A DNA stretch of 41,216 nucleotides, from positions 1-41,216 of the forward strand of contig JAKSTN010000021.1 of assembly GCA_024402535.1 (NCBI GenBank), read 5' to 3'. The first letter of the stretch is position 1; the number at the start of each line of letters is the position of its first letter. Position numbers and translations under genes: made by a program. This document shows, piece by piece, positions 1 through 7,189 of the stretch. A model generated the notes under the pieces. It saw nothing but the letters and a program-made list of their open reading frames with translations, had not been told where the DNA came from and ran no database searches. Source of the stretch: Treponema sp. Lineage in GTDB: Bacteria; Spirochaetota; Spirochaetia; Treponematales; Treponemataceae.

Positions 1-73
1 TTACAGAAAGTGATTCTGGGAAACAGTCGCGGCTTACTGCTACGATACCAATTTTGATTTTTGGTTTGTTCAT
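1..73 (-). CDS. Probable L-fucose isomerase, N-terminal fragment (runs off left edge)
   Basis: Only the first 24 codons are in the window. They read M-N-K-P-K-I-K-I-G-I-V-A-V-S-R-D-C-F-P-E, then SLSV. The string IGIVAVSRDCFP is typical of the extreme N-terminus of L-fucose isomerase (FucI) family proteins, which interconvert L-fucose and L-fuculose and also act on D-arabinose. An AAGGGG Shine-Dalgarno sequence lies about 8-9 bases before the ATG, and a plausible promoter lies further upstream at 149-176. Family assignment rests on recall of this short N-terminal signature. A related sugar isomerase of the same fold is the main alternative. Confidence 0.6.
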   Translation of the reverse strand, partial: MNKPKIKIGIVAVSRDCFPESLSV

Positions 74-148
74 ATTTTTAATCCCCTTATTATTGAATCT
101 GCCCGCAGTCTACGGTTTCAGACCCATTAAGTTCAATTGTATAGTTTT

Positions 149-176
149 ATTTTACTACACTATTTTTGGAAGTCAA
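149..176 (-). promoter_or_regulatory. Candidate sigma70 promoter for the fucose isomerase-like gene
   Basis: On the minus strand a TTGACT -35 box (176-171) and a TAAAAT -10 box (154-149) are separated by 16 bases. This predicts a start near 142 and a leader of about 70 nt. It sits inside the 160-bp divergent region shared with the HDOD gene. Confidence 0.45.
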
Positions 177-233
177 ATAGGTAAAATTCCTATTGTCCGA
201 TTGCACTTTTCAATTTATGTATGGTGTGATAAA

Positions 234-1748
234 ATGGAGATATTAGACAAAATGCTGGAAGACAACAAACGAGCTATTGATAAAGAAAAGATTAAATCCT
301 CAATCCGCCTGTGGCTGCCTATTTCCATAACCACATACACTCTTCCACATACAATGGAAATGTATATGCAGGATGTGCTCACCACATTCCTTACAGAATG
401 TCACCAGGAACATATGTCCGTATACCTCAGCTATTGTCTTTCCGAACTGGTTACCAATGCCAAAAAAGCAAATACAAAGTGGATTTACTTCAAAGAAAAA
501 GAACTGGACATTAATAACGAAGAAGACTACGAAAAAGGTATGGCTTCTTTTAAAAAAGACACCCTTGAAAATATTGACTACTGGCTTTTAAATCAAAAAA
601 AAGAAGGACTTTTTGTACGGCTTGTTCTTCAAGAATATAAAGACAAGATTAAAATTGAAATCCACAACAACAGGGAACTTACTCTTTTTGAATATAAACG
701 TATTCATGACAAACTTGCCCGTGCAAGAAAATACAGCTCCGTTGATGAAGTTTATTCTAAAATTCTTGATGATTCCGAAGGGGCCGGTCTTGGAATTGTG
801 ATTATTATCCTTATGCTTGAAAAAATCGGGCTGACTGAGGAAAATTACCAGGTTATCTCTGAAAACGGGGAAACAATCACACGTATCATTCTTCCGGTAA
901 ACAAAGAAACTGATGCTGCCCTCAAAGAACTTTCCGAAAGTTTTGCAGAAAGTGTTGATACAATTCCTGTTTTTGAACATAAACTTCAGGAAATCAATAA
1001 TCTTCTCAACGAACCTGAAATCTCAATCCCTGCTATTTCGAAAAAAGTCAGCAAAGATATTTCACTTTCACTTATTGCACTTCAATATGTAAACTCAGTA
1101 ATGCGAATCCCATGCACTTCCTTACCGAAAGCACTTGAAATTATTGGAATGGATACGCTTCATCTTCTTTACAGCAAGAAGAACCAGATGCTTCGCTATA
1201 TCACAACTCTTGATGATGAATACAACCTTTGGGAACATTCATCTCGAATCGCCTTCTATTCGTATAACCTGGCAAGAAACCTGGCATCAGAAGATTCTGT
1301 AGTCTCAGAGGAAATTTTTGTAAAAGGATTGCTTCACGATCTTGGCCGTGTACTTTTCAGTACAGCAAGTACAACCCAGATGGAAGCCGTGACAAGCACA
1401 TTAAAAGATTCCAACTATCCGTTTACCACAATCAATTCTCTTGCAGCCGGAATCAACCACGGACACATGGGATATCTCATCGCAAAAAAATGGAACCTGC
1501 CGGAAGATCTTTGCGGCGCAATCCTTTATCATCACGATCCTATATATGCGCCTCGTAATATTTCTAAATCAGTTGCAATCATTTACATTGCAGATATGAT
1601 GAGCCGTTATATTGAAAAGACTGTTGATTTCTATCAGATTGATAAATCTATTCTGCGCCAGTTTAATATCATTACCGAAGAAAAATTCAGTAAACTTGCA
1701 AATATGGCTGAAGAAGCCTTTGTAAAAACACTCCGCAAAGAATTTTAA
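234..1748 (+). CDS. HATPase-like plus HDOD (HD-type) signalling protein
   Basis: A cytoplasmic protein of 504 aa with two domains. Residues about 65-220 look like a histidine-kinase-type ATPase fold: an N-box LSELVTNAKKAN at about 69-80 and a G-box DDSEGAGLGIVI near 180-190. Residues about 250-500 form an HDOD/HD module that keeps EHSS (about 333), LLHDLG (about 365), INHGHM (about 404) and YHHDP (about 433), so metal-binding histidines may be intact. No phospho-acceptor or receiver domain is visible. The open frame extends 60 codons upstream, but that part is hydrophobic, lies antisense to the divergent leader and has no Shine-Dalgarno, so ATG 234 was chosen. ATG 252, preceded by GGAGA, is the alternative. 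A weak promoter (TTGTCC 193-198, TATGTA 216-221, 17 apart) fits either start. It converges on the SpoU methyltransferase gene with a 7-base gap. Role is inferred to be signalling; no partner is evident. Confidence 0.75.
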   Translation: MEILDKMLEDNKRAIDKEKIKSSIRLWLPISITTYTLPHTMEMYMQDVLTTFLTECHQEHMSVYLSYCLSELVTNAKKANTKWIYFKEKELDINNEEDYEKGMASFKKDTLENIDYWLLNQKKEGLFVRLVLQEYKDKIKIEIHNNRELTLFEYKRIHDKLARARKYSSVDEVYSKILDDSEGAGLGIVIIILMLEKIGLTEENYQVISENGETITRIILPVNKETDAALKELSESFAESVDTIPVFEHKLQEINNLLNEPEISIPAISKKVSKDISLSLIALQYVNSVMRIPCTSLPKALEIIGMDTLHLLYSKKNQMLRYITTLDDEYNLWEHSSRIAFYSYNLARNLASEDSVVSEEIFVKGLLHDLGRVLFSTASTTQMEAVTSTLKDSNYPFTTINSLAAGINHGHMGYLIAKKWNLPEDLCGAILYHHDPIYAPRNISKSVAIIYIADMMSRYIEKTVDFYQIDKSILRQFNIITEEKFSKLANMAEEAFVKTLRKEF

Positions 1749-1755
1749 GCCAGTT

Positions 1756-2583
1756 TTATCTGCGTTTTTCCAGAGATTCGCACCACTTCTGCATCAGAAT
1801 TCCAAAAGCTACACCCACATTCAGACTTGCTTTTAATCCAATCATTGGTATGGTTACGCGGCCATAAGTTGCTCGCTTCAATGCCTGGGGACTGACCCCC
1901 AGTTCTTCACTTCCGATTATACAAATACCTTTTTCAGGAAATTCAAATTCTTCAATTGGAGTTCCGCCGGTTTCCAGAGCAAAAACGGGAATATCTTCAG
2001 GAAGATCTTCTACAGCCATACGTTCGTAGCCCATAGTCTCAATACAGCCCATACCGCTGCGCACAGCACGTGGCTGTTCCGGGTCCACACACAAAGGCGA
2101 AATGATTACCTTTTCAGCGCCCATTCCCTCAGCTGTACGGAAAATACTTCCAAGATTAAACGGAGAGCGGATATCTTCTGCATAAACTGCAACGCCCGGA
2201 TAAAACTGCCGCTGGCGCACAGTGCCGTCTTCTTCCACAGGATTTGCATGAGGCGCAATTACCAGATCCCATTCTGCAGGAAATGTTCCGATTATTTTCA
2301 AAAGCTGATTCCGGCACACATTGCACAGGCGCAGCTCATCAAAAGGTTCTGCCGAAATCAGACGGCGGATTTCTTCTGCCGCCTCTGGAGGAAGCTTTTC
2401 ATCTTTTAAAAGAACTTCTGCGATTTTCTTTGTGTAAGTCTGGCGGGGCATGCTCTTAAAAGAATACTCAGTTCCTTTTTCTGCGATGCCCGCAATATCC
2501 CGCTCCAGGGCACCAAAAGTCAGTGCCAGTTTACGGCGTTTCTGGCCGCCAGAGAGTTCCTGAAGTTTTGTTGGTTCAATCAT
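1756..2583 (-). CDS. TrmH/SpoU-family RNA 2'-O-methyltransferase
   Basis: A 275-aa S-adenosylmethionine-dependent SPOUT-class enzyme predicted to methylate a ribose 2'-OH in tRNA or rRNA. All three SpoU motifs are readable: RSPFNLGSIFRTAEG near 138-152, IIGSEELGVS near 222-231, and IPMIGLKASLNVGVAFGILM near 245-264. The Asn of the last motif and the Arg of the first are conserved catalytic positions. The N-terminal 100 or so residues are a helical extension (LSGGQKRRKL, many Lys/Glu) that probably confers substrate specificity; it resembles no ABC ATPase despite the LSGGQ string. It starts 23 bases after the iron-ADH-like gene stops, so the two are probably co-transcribed. The target nucleotide cannot be told from sequence. 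Confidence 0.85.
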   Translation of the reverse strand: MIEPTKLQELSGGQKRRKLALTFGALERDIAGIAEKGTEYSFKSMPRQTYTKKIAEVLLKDEKLPPEAAEEIRRLISAEPFDELRLCNVCRNQLLKIIGTFPAEWDLVIAPHANPVEEDGTVRQRQFYPGVAVYAEDIRSPFNLGSIFRTAEGMGAEKVIISPLCVDPEQPRAVRSGMGCIETMGYERMAVEDLPEDIPVFALETGGTPIEEFEFPEKGICIIGSEELGVSPQALKRATYGRVTIPMIGLKASLNVGVAFGILMQKWCESLEKRR

Positions 2584-2606
2584 TTTCCCACTCTGCCCTG
2601 CTTTAA

Positions 2607-3755
2607 TTAGAATGCAAGTTTTACCAGGTCAAAAAGATCATCAGCTGTCATTGAACGTGGTAATTTGTTTACAATTTCAATCTGCCCTGCATCTTCACAG
2701 GCAAGAGCCAGCTGATCTACTGTAAGCTGCAGATCTTTAAGGCGTGCCGGAAGATTTGCCTGAGCAATTCGCTGGCGAACATTTTCTGCCAGAGCTCGGG
2801 CTGCATCTTCATTTTCCATTTCGTCTGTTGCAACCCGCATAATACGAGCAAGCTTTGCCAGACGTTCAGCCTTAAACTGAATGGCATCTTCAATAATATA
2901 TGGGAAGAGAATTGTAGAAATCAGAGATTTTGAAATCTTATAACGGGCACTAATTGTCATGCTTAAAAGAGATGCTACTCCAAGTGCGCTTGCGCCGTTT
3001 GCAATGGAAGTCATGATTCCGCCCTGAGCCAGGAGGATTTCCTGTGGAGTTGTAATTTCAAGAGATGTAGCTCCGTCCATTGCATAGCCGATCAGTTCCA
3101 CAGCCTTTTCAACAAACATATCGCTGAAGAAGTTTTCTTTTTGTGAAATATATGCTTCCACTGCCTGACACAAAACTTCCAGCATCATTGCGGCACGCTG
3201 ATTTTCTGTCAGAGTAAGCATCATATTTGGATCTTCCAGTACCAGTTTTACAATATTATTCTGGATATGAACCAGCTTAAGCTGATTGCATCTTGAATCG
3301 ATTATTGGACATTCACTTGTAAATACAAAAGGAGAACGGAAAGTTGTTGGCACACAGATACATGGCAGTGCTGCAGTATTTGGAACAGCACCGTCAATGA
3401 AGTTATACATATCGTGAACTTCGTTGAACAGAGCCGAAACCATGCGACCAATATTCATAGCTTTAAGGCCACCAACACAGATGATTCCGTGAATGTGCCC
3501 TTCTTTTGCAAGTGTCAGGGCTCTCTGCAAAGTTTTTGTTGAACATCCGTCCGAAAAGTCACTGAAAGTGAAATTTTCGATCTTTCGTTCATTCAGATTC
3601 TGGATAATCTTGTCAGCAAGATTTACTTCCTGAAGAATAGGGTCCATGATTACCAGATAACGGGTTCCCCACTCGCGGCAAAGCTGAGCCAGGCGTGAAG
3701 TTGTATATGAACCTAAAATAACATTCGGTGACATTCTGAATACGAAATCTGACAT
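2607..3755 (-). CDS. Iron-containing alcohol dehydrogenase-fold protein lacking metal ligands
   Basis: At 382 aa it has the length and architecture of group III (iron-type) dehydrogenases: an N-terminal Rossmann-like half (SPNVILGS, CVGG near 98-101) and a C-terminal helical half. The conserved GIDALxHAxEAY segment is present as MMLEVLCQAVEAYIS near 190-204, but Asp is Glu and His is Gln. The VHALAYPIGG and PHGLSNA segments appear as VASLLSMTISA and ISKSLISTILFP, so both remaining histidines are gone. The nucleotide-binding GGGSxxD is CVGGLKAMN. Fold is clear; normal metal-dependent dehydrogenase activity is doubtful. A GGAG Shine-Dalgarno lies about 7 bases before the ATG, and the gene begins just after the flgM terminator. 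It could be a metal-independent enzyme, a binding protein or a regulatory pseudoenzyme. Confidence 0.75.
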   Translation of the reverse strand: MSDFVFRMSPNVILGSYTTSRLAQLCREWGTRYLVIMDPILQEVNLADKIIQNLNERKIENFTFSDFSDGCSTKTLQRALTLAKEGHIHGIICVGGLKAMNIGRMVSALFNEVHDMYNFIDGAVPNTAALPCICVPTTFRSPFVFTSECPIIDSRCNQLKLVHIQNNIVKLVLEDPNMMLTLTENQRAAMMLEVLCQAVEAYISQKENFFSDMFVEKAVELIGYAMDGATSLEITTPQEILLAQGGIMTSIANGASALGVASLLSMTISARYKISKSLISTILFPYIIEDAIQFKAERLAKLARIMRVATDEMENEDAARALAENVRQRIAQANLPARLKDLQLTVDQLALACEDAGQIEIVNKLPRSMTADDLFDLVKLAF

Positions 3756-3777
3756 TTTTCACTCCATAAAAAACGGT

Positions 3778-3806
3778 AAAAAAAAAGACGGGACTGAATA
3801 CCCGCC
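3778..3806 (-). terminator. Intrinsic terminator after flgM
   Basis: On the minus strand, GGCGGG and CCCGTC (3806-3801 and 3792-3787) form a 6-bp stem with one G-U pair and an 8-base loop. It is flanked by A and T tracts, with nine T residues following (3786-3778). It separates the rsmI-flgM transcript from the iron-ADH-like gene. Confidence 0.7.
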
Positions 3807-3830
3807 TTTTTCATCGAAAAATTTAATTGA

Positions 3831-4118
3831 TTAAAGACCGAAGCTAGCCATTATGCCTTCAGCTGCCGACATAATAACAGCATTGTTTAAATAAGACGGA
3901 TCCTTAAGTTTTTCCTTAACTTCTGCTACACGGTCTGCGCGGATATCAGGAGTCTCGTCTGCAACCTGTTTAAGGTAGTAAGCTTCTGCTCTGACTTTTG
4001 CTTCATCAGATACATCCACTGAGTCAAAACCTGTGTTTGCTTTTGTAACATTTCCAGATTTTTTTGTACTCTGAACACTGTTTACAGGATTTACTCCACT
4101 AAGTTTATTAATCATCAT
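3831..4118 (-). CDS. flgM: FlgM-like flagellar anti-sigma-28 factor
   Basis: A 95-aa protein with the FlgM layout. The N-terminus is polar and probably disordered (INKLSGVNPVNSVQ, then Lys/Thr/Ser-rich). The segment VDVSDEAKVRAEAYYL is followed by the C-terminal sigma-binding region DIRADRVAEVKEKLKDPSY at about residues 58-76. The pattern PDIRxDRVAEVKEKL is characteristic of the family. FlgM holds sigma-28 (FliA) inactive until it is exported through the completed flagellar hook-basal body. Spirochaete flagella are periplasmic, so the export route would lead there. The gene lies 21 bases after rsmI with an AGGAAG Shine-Dalgarno and is followed by a terminator. Two adjacent Met codons leave the start ambiguous by one residue. 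Confidence 0.8.
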   Translation of the reverse strand: MMINKLSGVNPVNSVQSTKKSGNVTKANTGFDSVDVSDEAKVRAEAYYLKQVADETPDIRADRVAEVKEKLKDPSYLNNAVIMSAAEGIMASFGL

Positions 4119-4139
4119 ATCTTCCTACCCCTCTACCTT

Positions 4140-4850
4140 TTAATTATCGGCATCTTCTTCAGAATTCTGAATAGAATTTTTATCTCCTGCAATAAAAACT
4201 GCAAATTCACCTTTGATTGACTGACGTCCTGCATAGTCTTCATAAAGTTCCTGTGCAGTACCACTTGTAATCTCTTCGTGAAGCTTTGTCAGCTCTCGCC
4301 CCACCACTATTCGCCGATTACTTTCAATATCGGCAATATCTTTTAACAACTTTACAATTCTGAATGGAGATTCGTAAATAATTACAGCAGCACCAGTTGC
4401 CATAAGTTCTTTTACCCGATTTCTTCGGCGACCTGGTTTTGGTGACAAAAAACCTTCCATAATGAGAGTTTTTCCACCTGAACCTGCCACACTTACCAAA
4501 CTGGCAAAAGCACTGGCACCCGGAATCGGAACAACTTTAAAGCCTGCTTCGCGAACACAGTCACAAAGGACAGCTCCCGGGTCCGAAATGCCCGGCGTTC
4601 CCGCATCTGAAGCATAAGCAACAGATTTTCCTTCATTCAGAAGCTGAATAATCTTTTCAGACGCCTGTTTCTCGTTCTGAGCACGGCAGGAAATAAGAGG
4701 TTTCTTGATTTCCAGGTGATTCAGAAGCTGCAGCGTATGACGGGTATCTTCACATGCAATAAAATCCACACTTTTAAATGTTTCTATTGCACGAAGGGTA
4801 ATATCCCCAAGATTTCCGATTGGTGTTGCAACGATAAACAGTTCAGCCAT
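4140..4850 (-). CDS. rsmI: 16S rRNA (cytidine-1402-2'-O)-methyltransferase
   Basis: RsmI 2'-O-methylates C1402 in the decoding centre of 16S rRNA. At 236 aa it is at the short end for the family, whose members often carry a longer C-terminal tail. Diagnostic strings are VATPIGNLGDITLRA at 7-21, CEDTRHTLQLL near 33-43, SDAGTPGISDPG near 81-92, VPIPGASA near 106-113, and EGFLSPKPGRRR near 132-143. The start is secure because the family begins a few residues before the TPIGNLGD motif. No Shine-Dalgarno is visible before the ATG. A strong promoter whose -10 ends 8 bases upstream suggests a leaderless or almost leaderless message, although readthrough from pheT is also possible. Confidence 0.93.
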   Translation of the reverse strand: MAELFIVATPIGNLGDITLRAIETFKSVDFIACEDTRHTLQLLNHLEIKKPLISCRAQNEKQASEKIIQLLNEGKSVAYASDAGTPGISDPGAVLCDCVREAGFKVVPIPGASAFASLVSVAGSGGKTLIMEGFLSPKPGRRRNRVKELMATGAAVIIYESPFRIVKLLKDIADIESNRRIVVGRELTKLHEEITSGTAQELYEDYAGRQSIKGEFAVFIAGDKNSIQNSEEDADN

Positions 4851-4858
4851 TAAACTAT

Positions 4859-4887
4859 AGTATAAAGTCGAAGAGTGAAATAGTCAA
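4859..4887 (-). promoter_or_regulatory. Candidate sigma70 promoter for rsmI-flgM
   Basis: TTGACT (4887-4882) and TATACT (4864-4859) on the minus strand are spaced by exactly 17 bases. The predicted start falls about 2 bases before the rsmI ATG at 4850, which has no Shine-Dalgarno sequence. Confidence 0.55.
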
Positions 4888-4896
4888 ACTTCGGTA

Positions 4897-6606
4897 TTAC
4901 AGCGATTCCAGGTCGATTTCACATGCAGCACATGGAACTGTAATTGACCAGTTTTCAAGAACTGCAGGGTGAACTTCACCAAAGATACCAACTTCTTTTC
5001 CATCCACCAGAAGAGCAGCCTGACGTCCAGGAATGAAGCGTGGATCTTCCGATTCTTTTACTTCATATTTGTGATCCAGGAAGTAAACCAGAGATGCTAC
5101 TTCAGCAGCCAGGTTATTGAAGTTTGCTTCAGCACCGGCGTAAAGGAATCCCAGGTGATGGCGTGTAGCTGTACCTGTGTTTTCATCTTCTTTAAGATAT
5201 GCAACTTTACCGATTTCAAAGATTTTGTGTGGGAAAATTGCATTTGCAGAACCGCTTTCTGCTCTCAGCAGAGAAGAAATGATTTCTGGACGGATGAACT
5301 GATAGTTTTCGCTCATTGGGTTAGCAATTTCGATAACCTTTGAACCGTCGATCAGCATATTGTCGATATAGTCTTTTTTACTTCCAACATAGTTGAAAAT
5401 CATTTCCTGGTAACCAAGCCCTACCATCAGGTCGCGAGTTTTGCGGCTGAACTGTGTAAGTGGTGAAAGGCGACCGATTGTAAATGAGTTAGGCTTCTGA
5501 GATTTGAAGCTTGAAAGGTTCATACCAATCATTACGTCTTCGATGATATCAACTTCGTGGAGGAAGTCGTTGCGGTAAGGTGCAGGCCACAGTGTGATTT
5601 CTTCACCGTTTGTTTCAACTTTGCTTCCCATACGTGTAAGGGCATCAACAACAGTTGGCAGATCCAGGTCTGAACCAAGGAGCTTGTTTACAGCTGCCAG
5701 AGTTGTTTTTGTTGATGGCTGGAAGTAGTAAGGAACTACGATGTCTTTTCCAAGACCTGTGTCATATGGGTGTTTACAGAGGATAGGTTTGATTTCGTAT
5801 CCCTGGTCTGCGAAGTCACATGCAACAATGTTTGCTGAAAGAATCAGATTTTCGATGTTGTCACCAGTAAGTTCAACCATAAGGTCTTTGTCACCAACCT
5901 GAACAGCACCAAGAGTTGCTGAGTTGATGATTGGAGCCATAGAAAGAGTTTCACCTTTAGCATCACTGAGGAGTGGGAATTTCTTCATATCCTGAAGAAT
6001 CCATCCGAAATCTTTTCCTTTTGGATGATCTGTAAGGATCTGGCGGCAAGTCATTGGTTCTTCGCACTGAAGTGGTACGAAAGATGTTTTGTCTGGATCT
6101 ACAGCGTGATATTCAACTGGGAATTCAACCTGATCAATGCGGTAAAGACCCATAGAAATAGACTTGCGTTTGCGGCCGAAGTTCCATGCCAGTTTTTCCT
6201 GTGTCTGGATGATGTCACGGAGCATAGGATCGTCGATTGGTTTTCCGGCAATCATGAAAGCTACCATGTATGGACGAACGTCTTTCAGTTCTGGATCAAC
6301 GTTTACAACGCGGTTTTCACAGTCCAGGATTTTTCCTTCGCGGCTGAGGAATTTTTCATAATCAGCTGTTTTTCCGCCGGCGTGAATACGGAGCTGGCGT
6401 GCAACACCGTTTGTAGACCAAAGGTCAGGGCGGTTTGTATCGTTAAGTTCGATCTTTACAACGCGTTCAGCTTCCGGAAGAGACATATCCGGTTTTTCAT
6501 CAAGTTCAGCTTTTGCGCATGGCAGAAGATCTTCGAGTGTATCGTAGTCGTATTTTTTTCCAAGACTCTGGAAGAACAAATTTTCATTACATTCAATTTT
6601 TGGCAT
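4897..6606 (-). CDS. pheT: Phenylalanyl-tRNA synthetase beta subunit, archaeal/eukaryotic type
   Basis: PheT pairs with PheS to charge tRNA-Phe; the beta chain contributes editing and tRNA recognition. At 569 aa this is the short archaeal/eukaryotic form, without the N-terminal EMAP-like and C-terminal anticodon-binding domains of the roughly 800-aa bacterial form. Visible landmarks are MPKIECNENLFFQSLGKKYD at the N-terminus, ELNDTNRPDLWSTNGVARQL near 52-71, a B3/B4-like editing region near 110-270, and a catalytic-core-like half with TIGRLSPLTQFSRKTRDLM near 378-396. Spirochaetes are known to have acquired this type. pheS is not adjacent. A GGGA Shine-Dalgarno precedes the ATG, and a TATAAT -10 box lies at 6642-6637 without a clear -35. 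Confidence 0.93.
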   Translation of the reverse strand: MPKIECNENLFFQSLGKKYDYDTLEDLLPCAKAELDEKPDMSLPEAERVVKIELNDTNRPDLWSTNGVARQLRIHAGGKTADYEKFLSREGKILDCENRVVNVDPELKDVRPYMVAFMIAGKPIDDPMLRDIIQTQEKLAWNFGRKRKSISMGLYRIDQVEFPVEYHAVDPDKTSFVPLQCEEPMTCRQILTDHPKGKDFGWILQDMKKFPLLSDAKGETLSMAPIINSATLGAVQVGDKDLMVELTGDNIENLILSANIVACDFADQGYEIKPILCKHPYDTGLGKDIVVPYYFQPSTKTTLAAVNKLLGSDLDLPTVVDALTRMGSKVETNGEEITLWPAPYRNDFLHEVDIIEDVMIGMNLSSFKSQKPNSFTIGRLSPLTQFSRKTRDLMVGLGYQEMIFNYVGSKKDYIDNMLIDGSKVIEIANPMSENYQFIRPEIISSLLRAESGSANAIFPHKIFEIGKVAYLKEDENTGTATRHHLGFLYAGAEANFNNLAAEVASLVYFLDHKYEVKESEDPRFIPGRQAALLVDGKEVGIFGEVHPAVLENWSITVPCAACEIDLESL

Positions 6607-6703
6607 AGTTATTCCCTTTATAATAAAGAATACATCATTATATAGTAAAAAGCCGCCTTGTTTCTAGTATTAATTGACCACGGGGCAGAACACTGAATCA
6701 ATC

Positions 6704-6731
6704 TTGATACACATTCCCCAAAAGATATAAA
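6704..6731 (+). promoter_or_regulatory. Candidate promoter for the SH3-M48-cyclase operon
   Basis: TTGATA (6704-6709) and TATAAA (6726-6731) are separated by 16 bases. The predicted start falls within a few bases of the ATG at 6740, and no Shine-Dalgarno is present between them. Confidence 0.45.
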
Positions 6732-6739
6732 ATATTGTA

Positions 6740-7189
6740 ATGAAAAAAGAGATATCACTTATTGCAATGTTACTTTGCGGTTCATGTCTTTTTGCTGAAT
6801 CTGCATGGGTTAATGTAAAAAATGCAAAAATCCTGGACAGAGAATCTGCCAAAGGTAAAAAAATCGCTACAGTTGATTATGGAACAGAACTTTTAGTCCT
6901 GGATTCATCTGAAAAATTCCTGCAGGTTTCACTGGCTGACGAATCCGAAGAGTGGACCGGCTATGTGGAAAAGAAAAACACAACTCCACGAAAGCTTAAA
7001 ACAAACAGTTCAGCTACTGCAAAAGAAATCGCCCTGGCAGGAAAAGGATTCAGTGCCGAAGCTGAAGGTCTTTATAAAAGCGAAACAGGTCTTGATTATT
7101 CTGCTGTCGACCAGATGGAAAGCATAGAATTAAGTTACGAAGAGATTTCAACTTTCCTTAAAGACGGAAAACTTAAGGAGGCTGAATAA
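6740..7189 (+). CDS. Exported SH3-like domain protein
   Basis: A 149-aa protein with a signal peptide (MKKEISLIAMLLCGSCLFA, likely cleavage before ESAW). Residues about 22-85 resemble a bacterial SH3-type fold: WVNVKNAKILDRESAKGKKI, then VDYGTELLVLD and EWTGYVEKK. Such domains commonly bind peptidoglycan or protein partners in the periplasm. The C-terminal 60 residues are Glu/Ser-rich and helical with no recognised motif. The stop codon overlaps the start of the next gene (TAATG), so translation is coupled to the M48 protease, and it may act as a partner or targeting subunit of that protease. Exact function is unknown. Confidence 0.7.
   Translation: MKKEISLIAMLLCGSCLFAESAWVNVKNAKILDRESAKGKKIATVDYGTELLVLDSSEKFLQVSLADESEEWTGYVEKKNTTPRKLKTNSSATAKEIALAGKGFSAEAEGLYKSETGLDYSAVDQMESIELSYEEISTFLKDGKLKEAE

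Noticed and set aside
54..233. Sixty-codon N-terminal extension of the HDOD protein starting MIFGLF
   Set aside because: It has no Shine-Dalgarno and overlaps the start and leader of the divergent fucose isomerase-like gene. Its hydrophobic content does not fit a cytoplasmic HATPase-HDOD protein, and the family-like sequence begins at about MEILDKM.
2520..2583. LSGGQ string in the SpoU-family protein as an ABC signature
   Set aside because: It occurs near the N-terminus with no Walker A or Walker B, while the SPOUT motifs are complete.
6025..6645. 206-codon plus-strand ORF opposite pheT
   Set aside because: Antisense to a well-conserved essential gene, with aromatic- and Cys-rich composition typical of a shadow frame and no Shine-Dalgarno.
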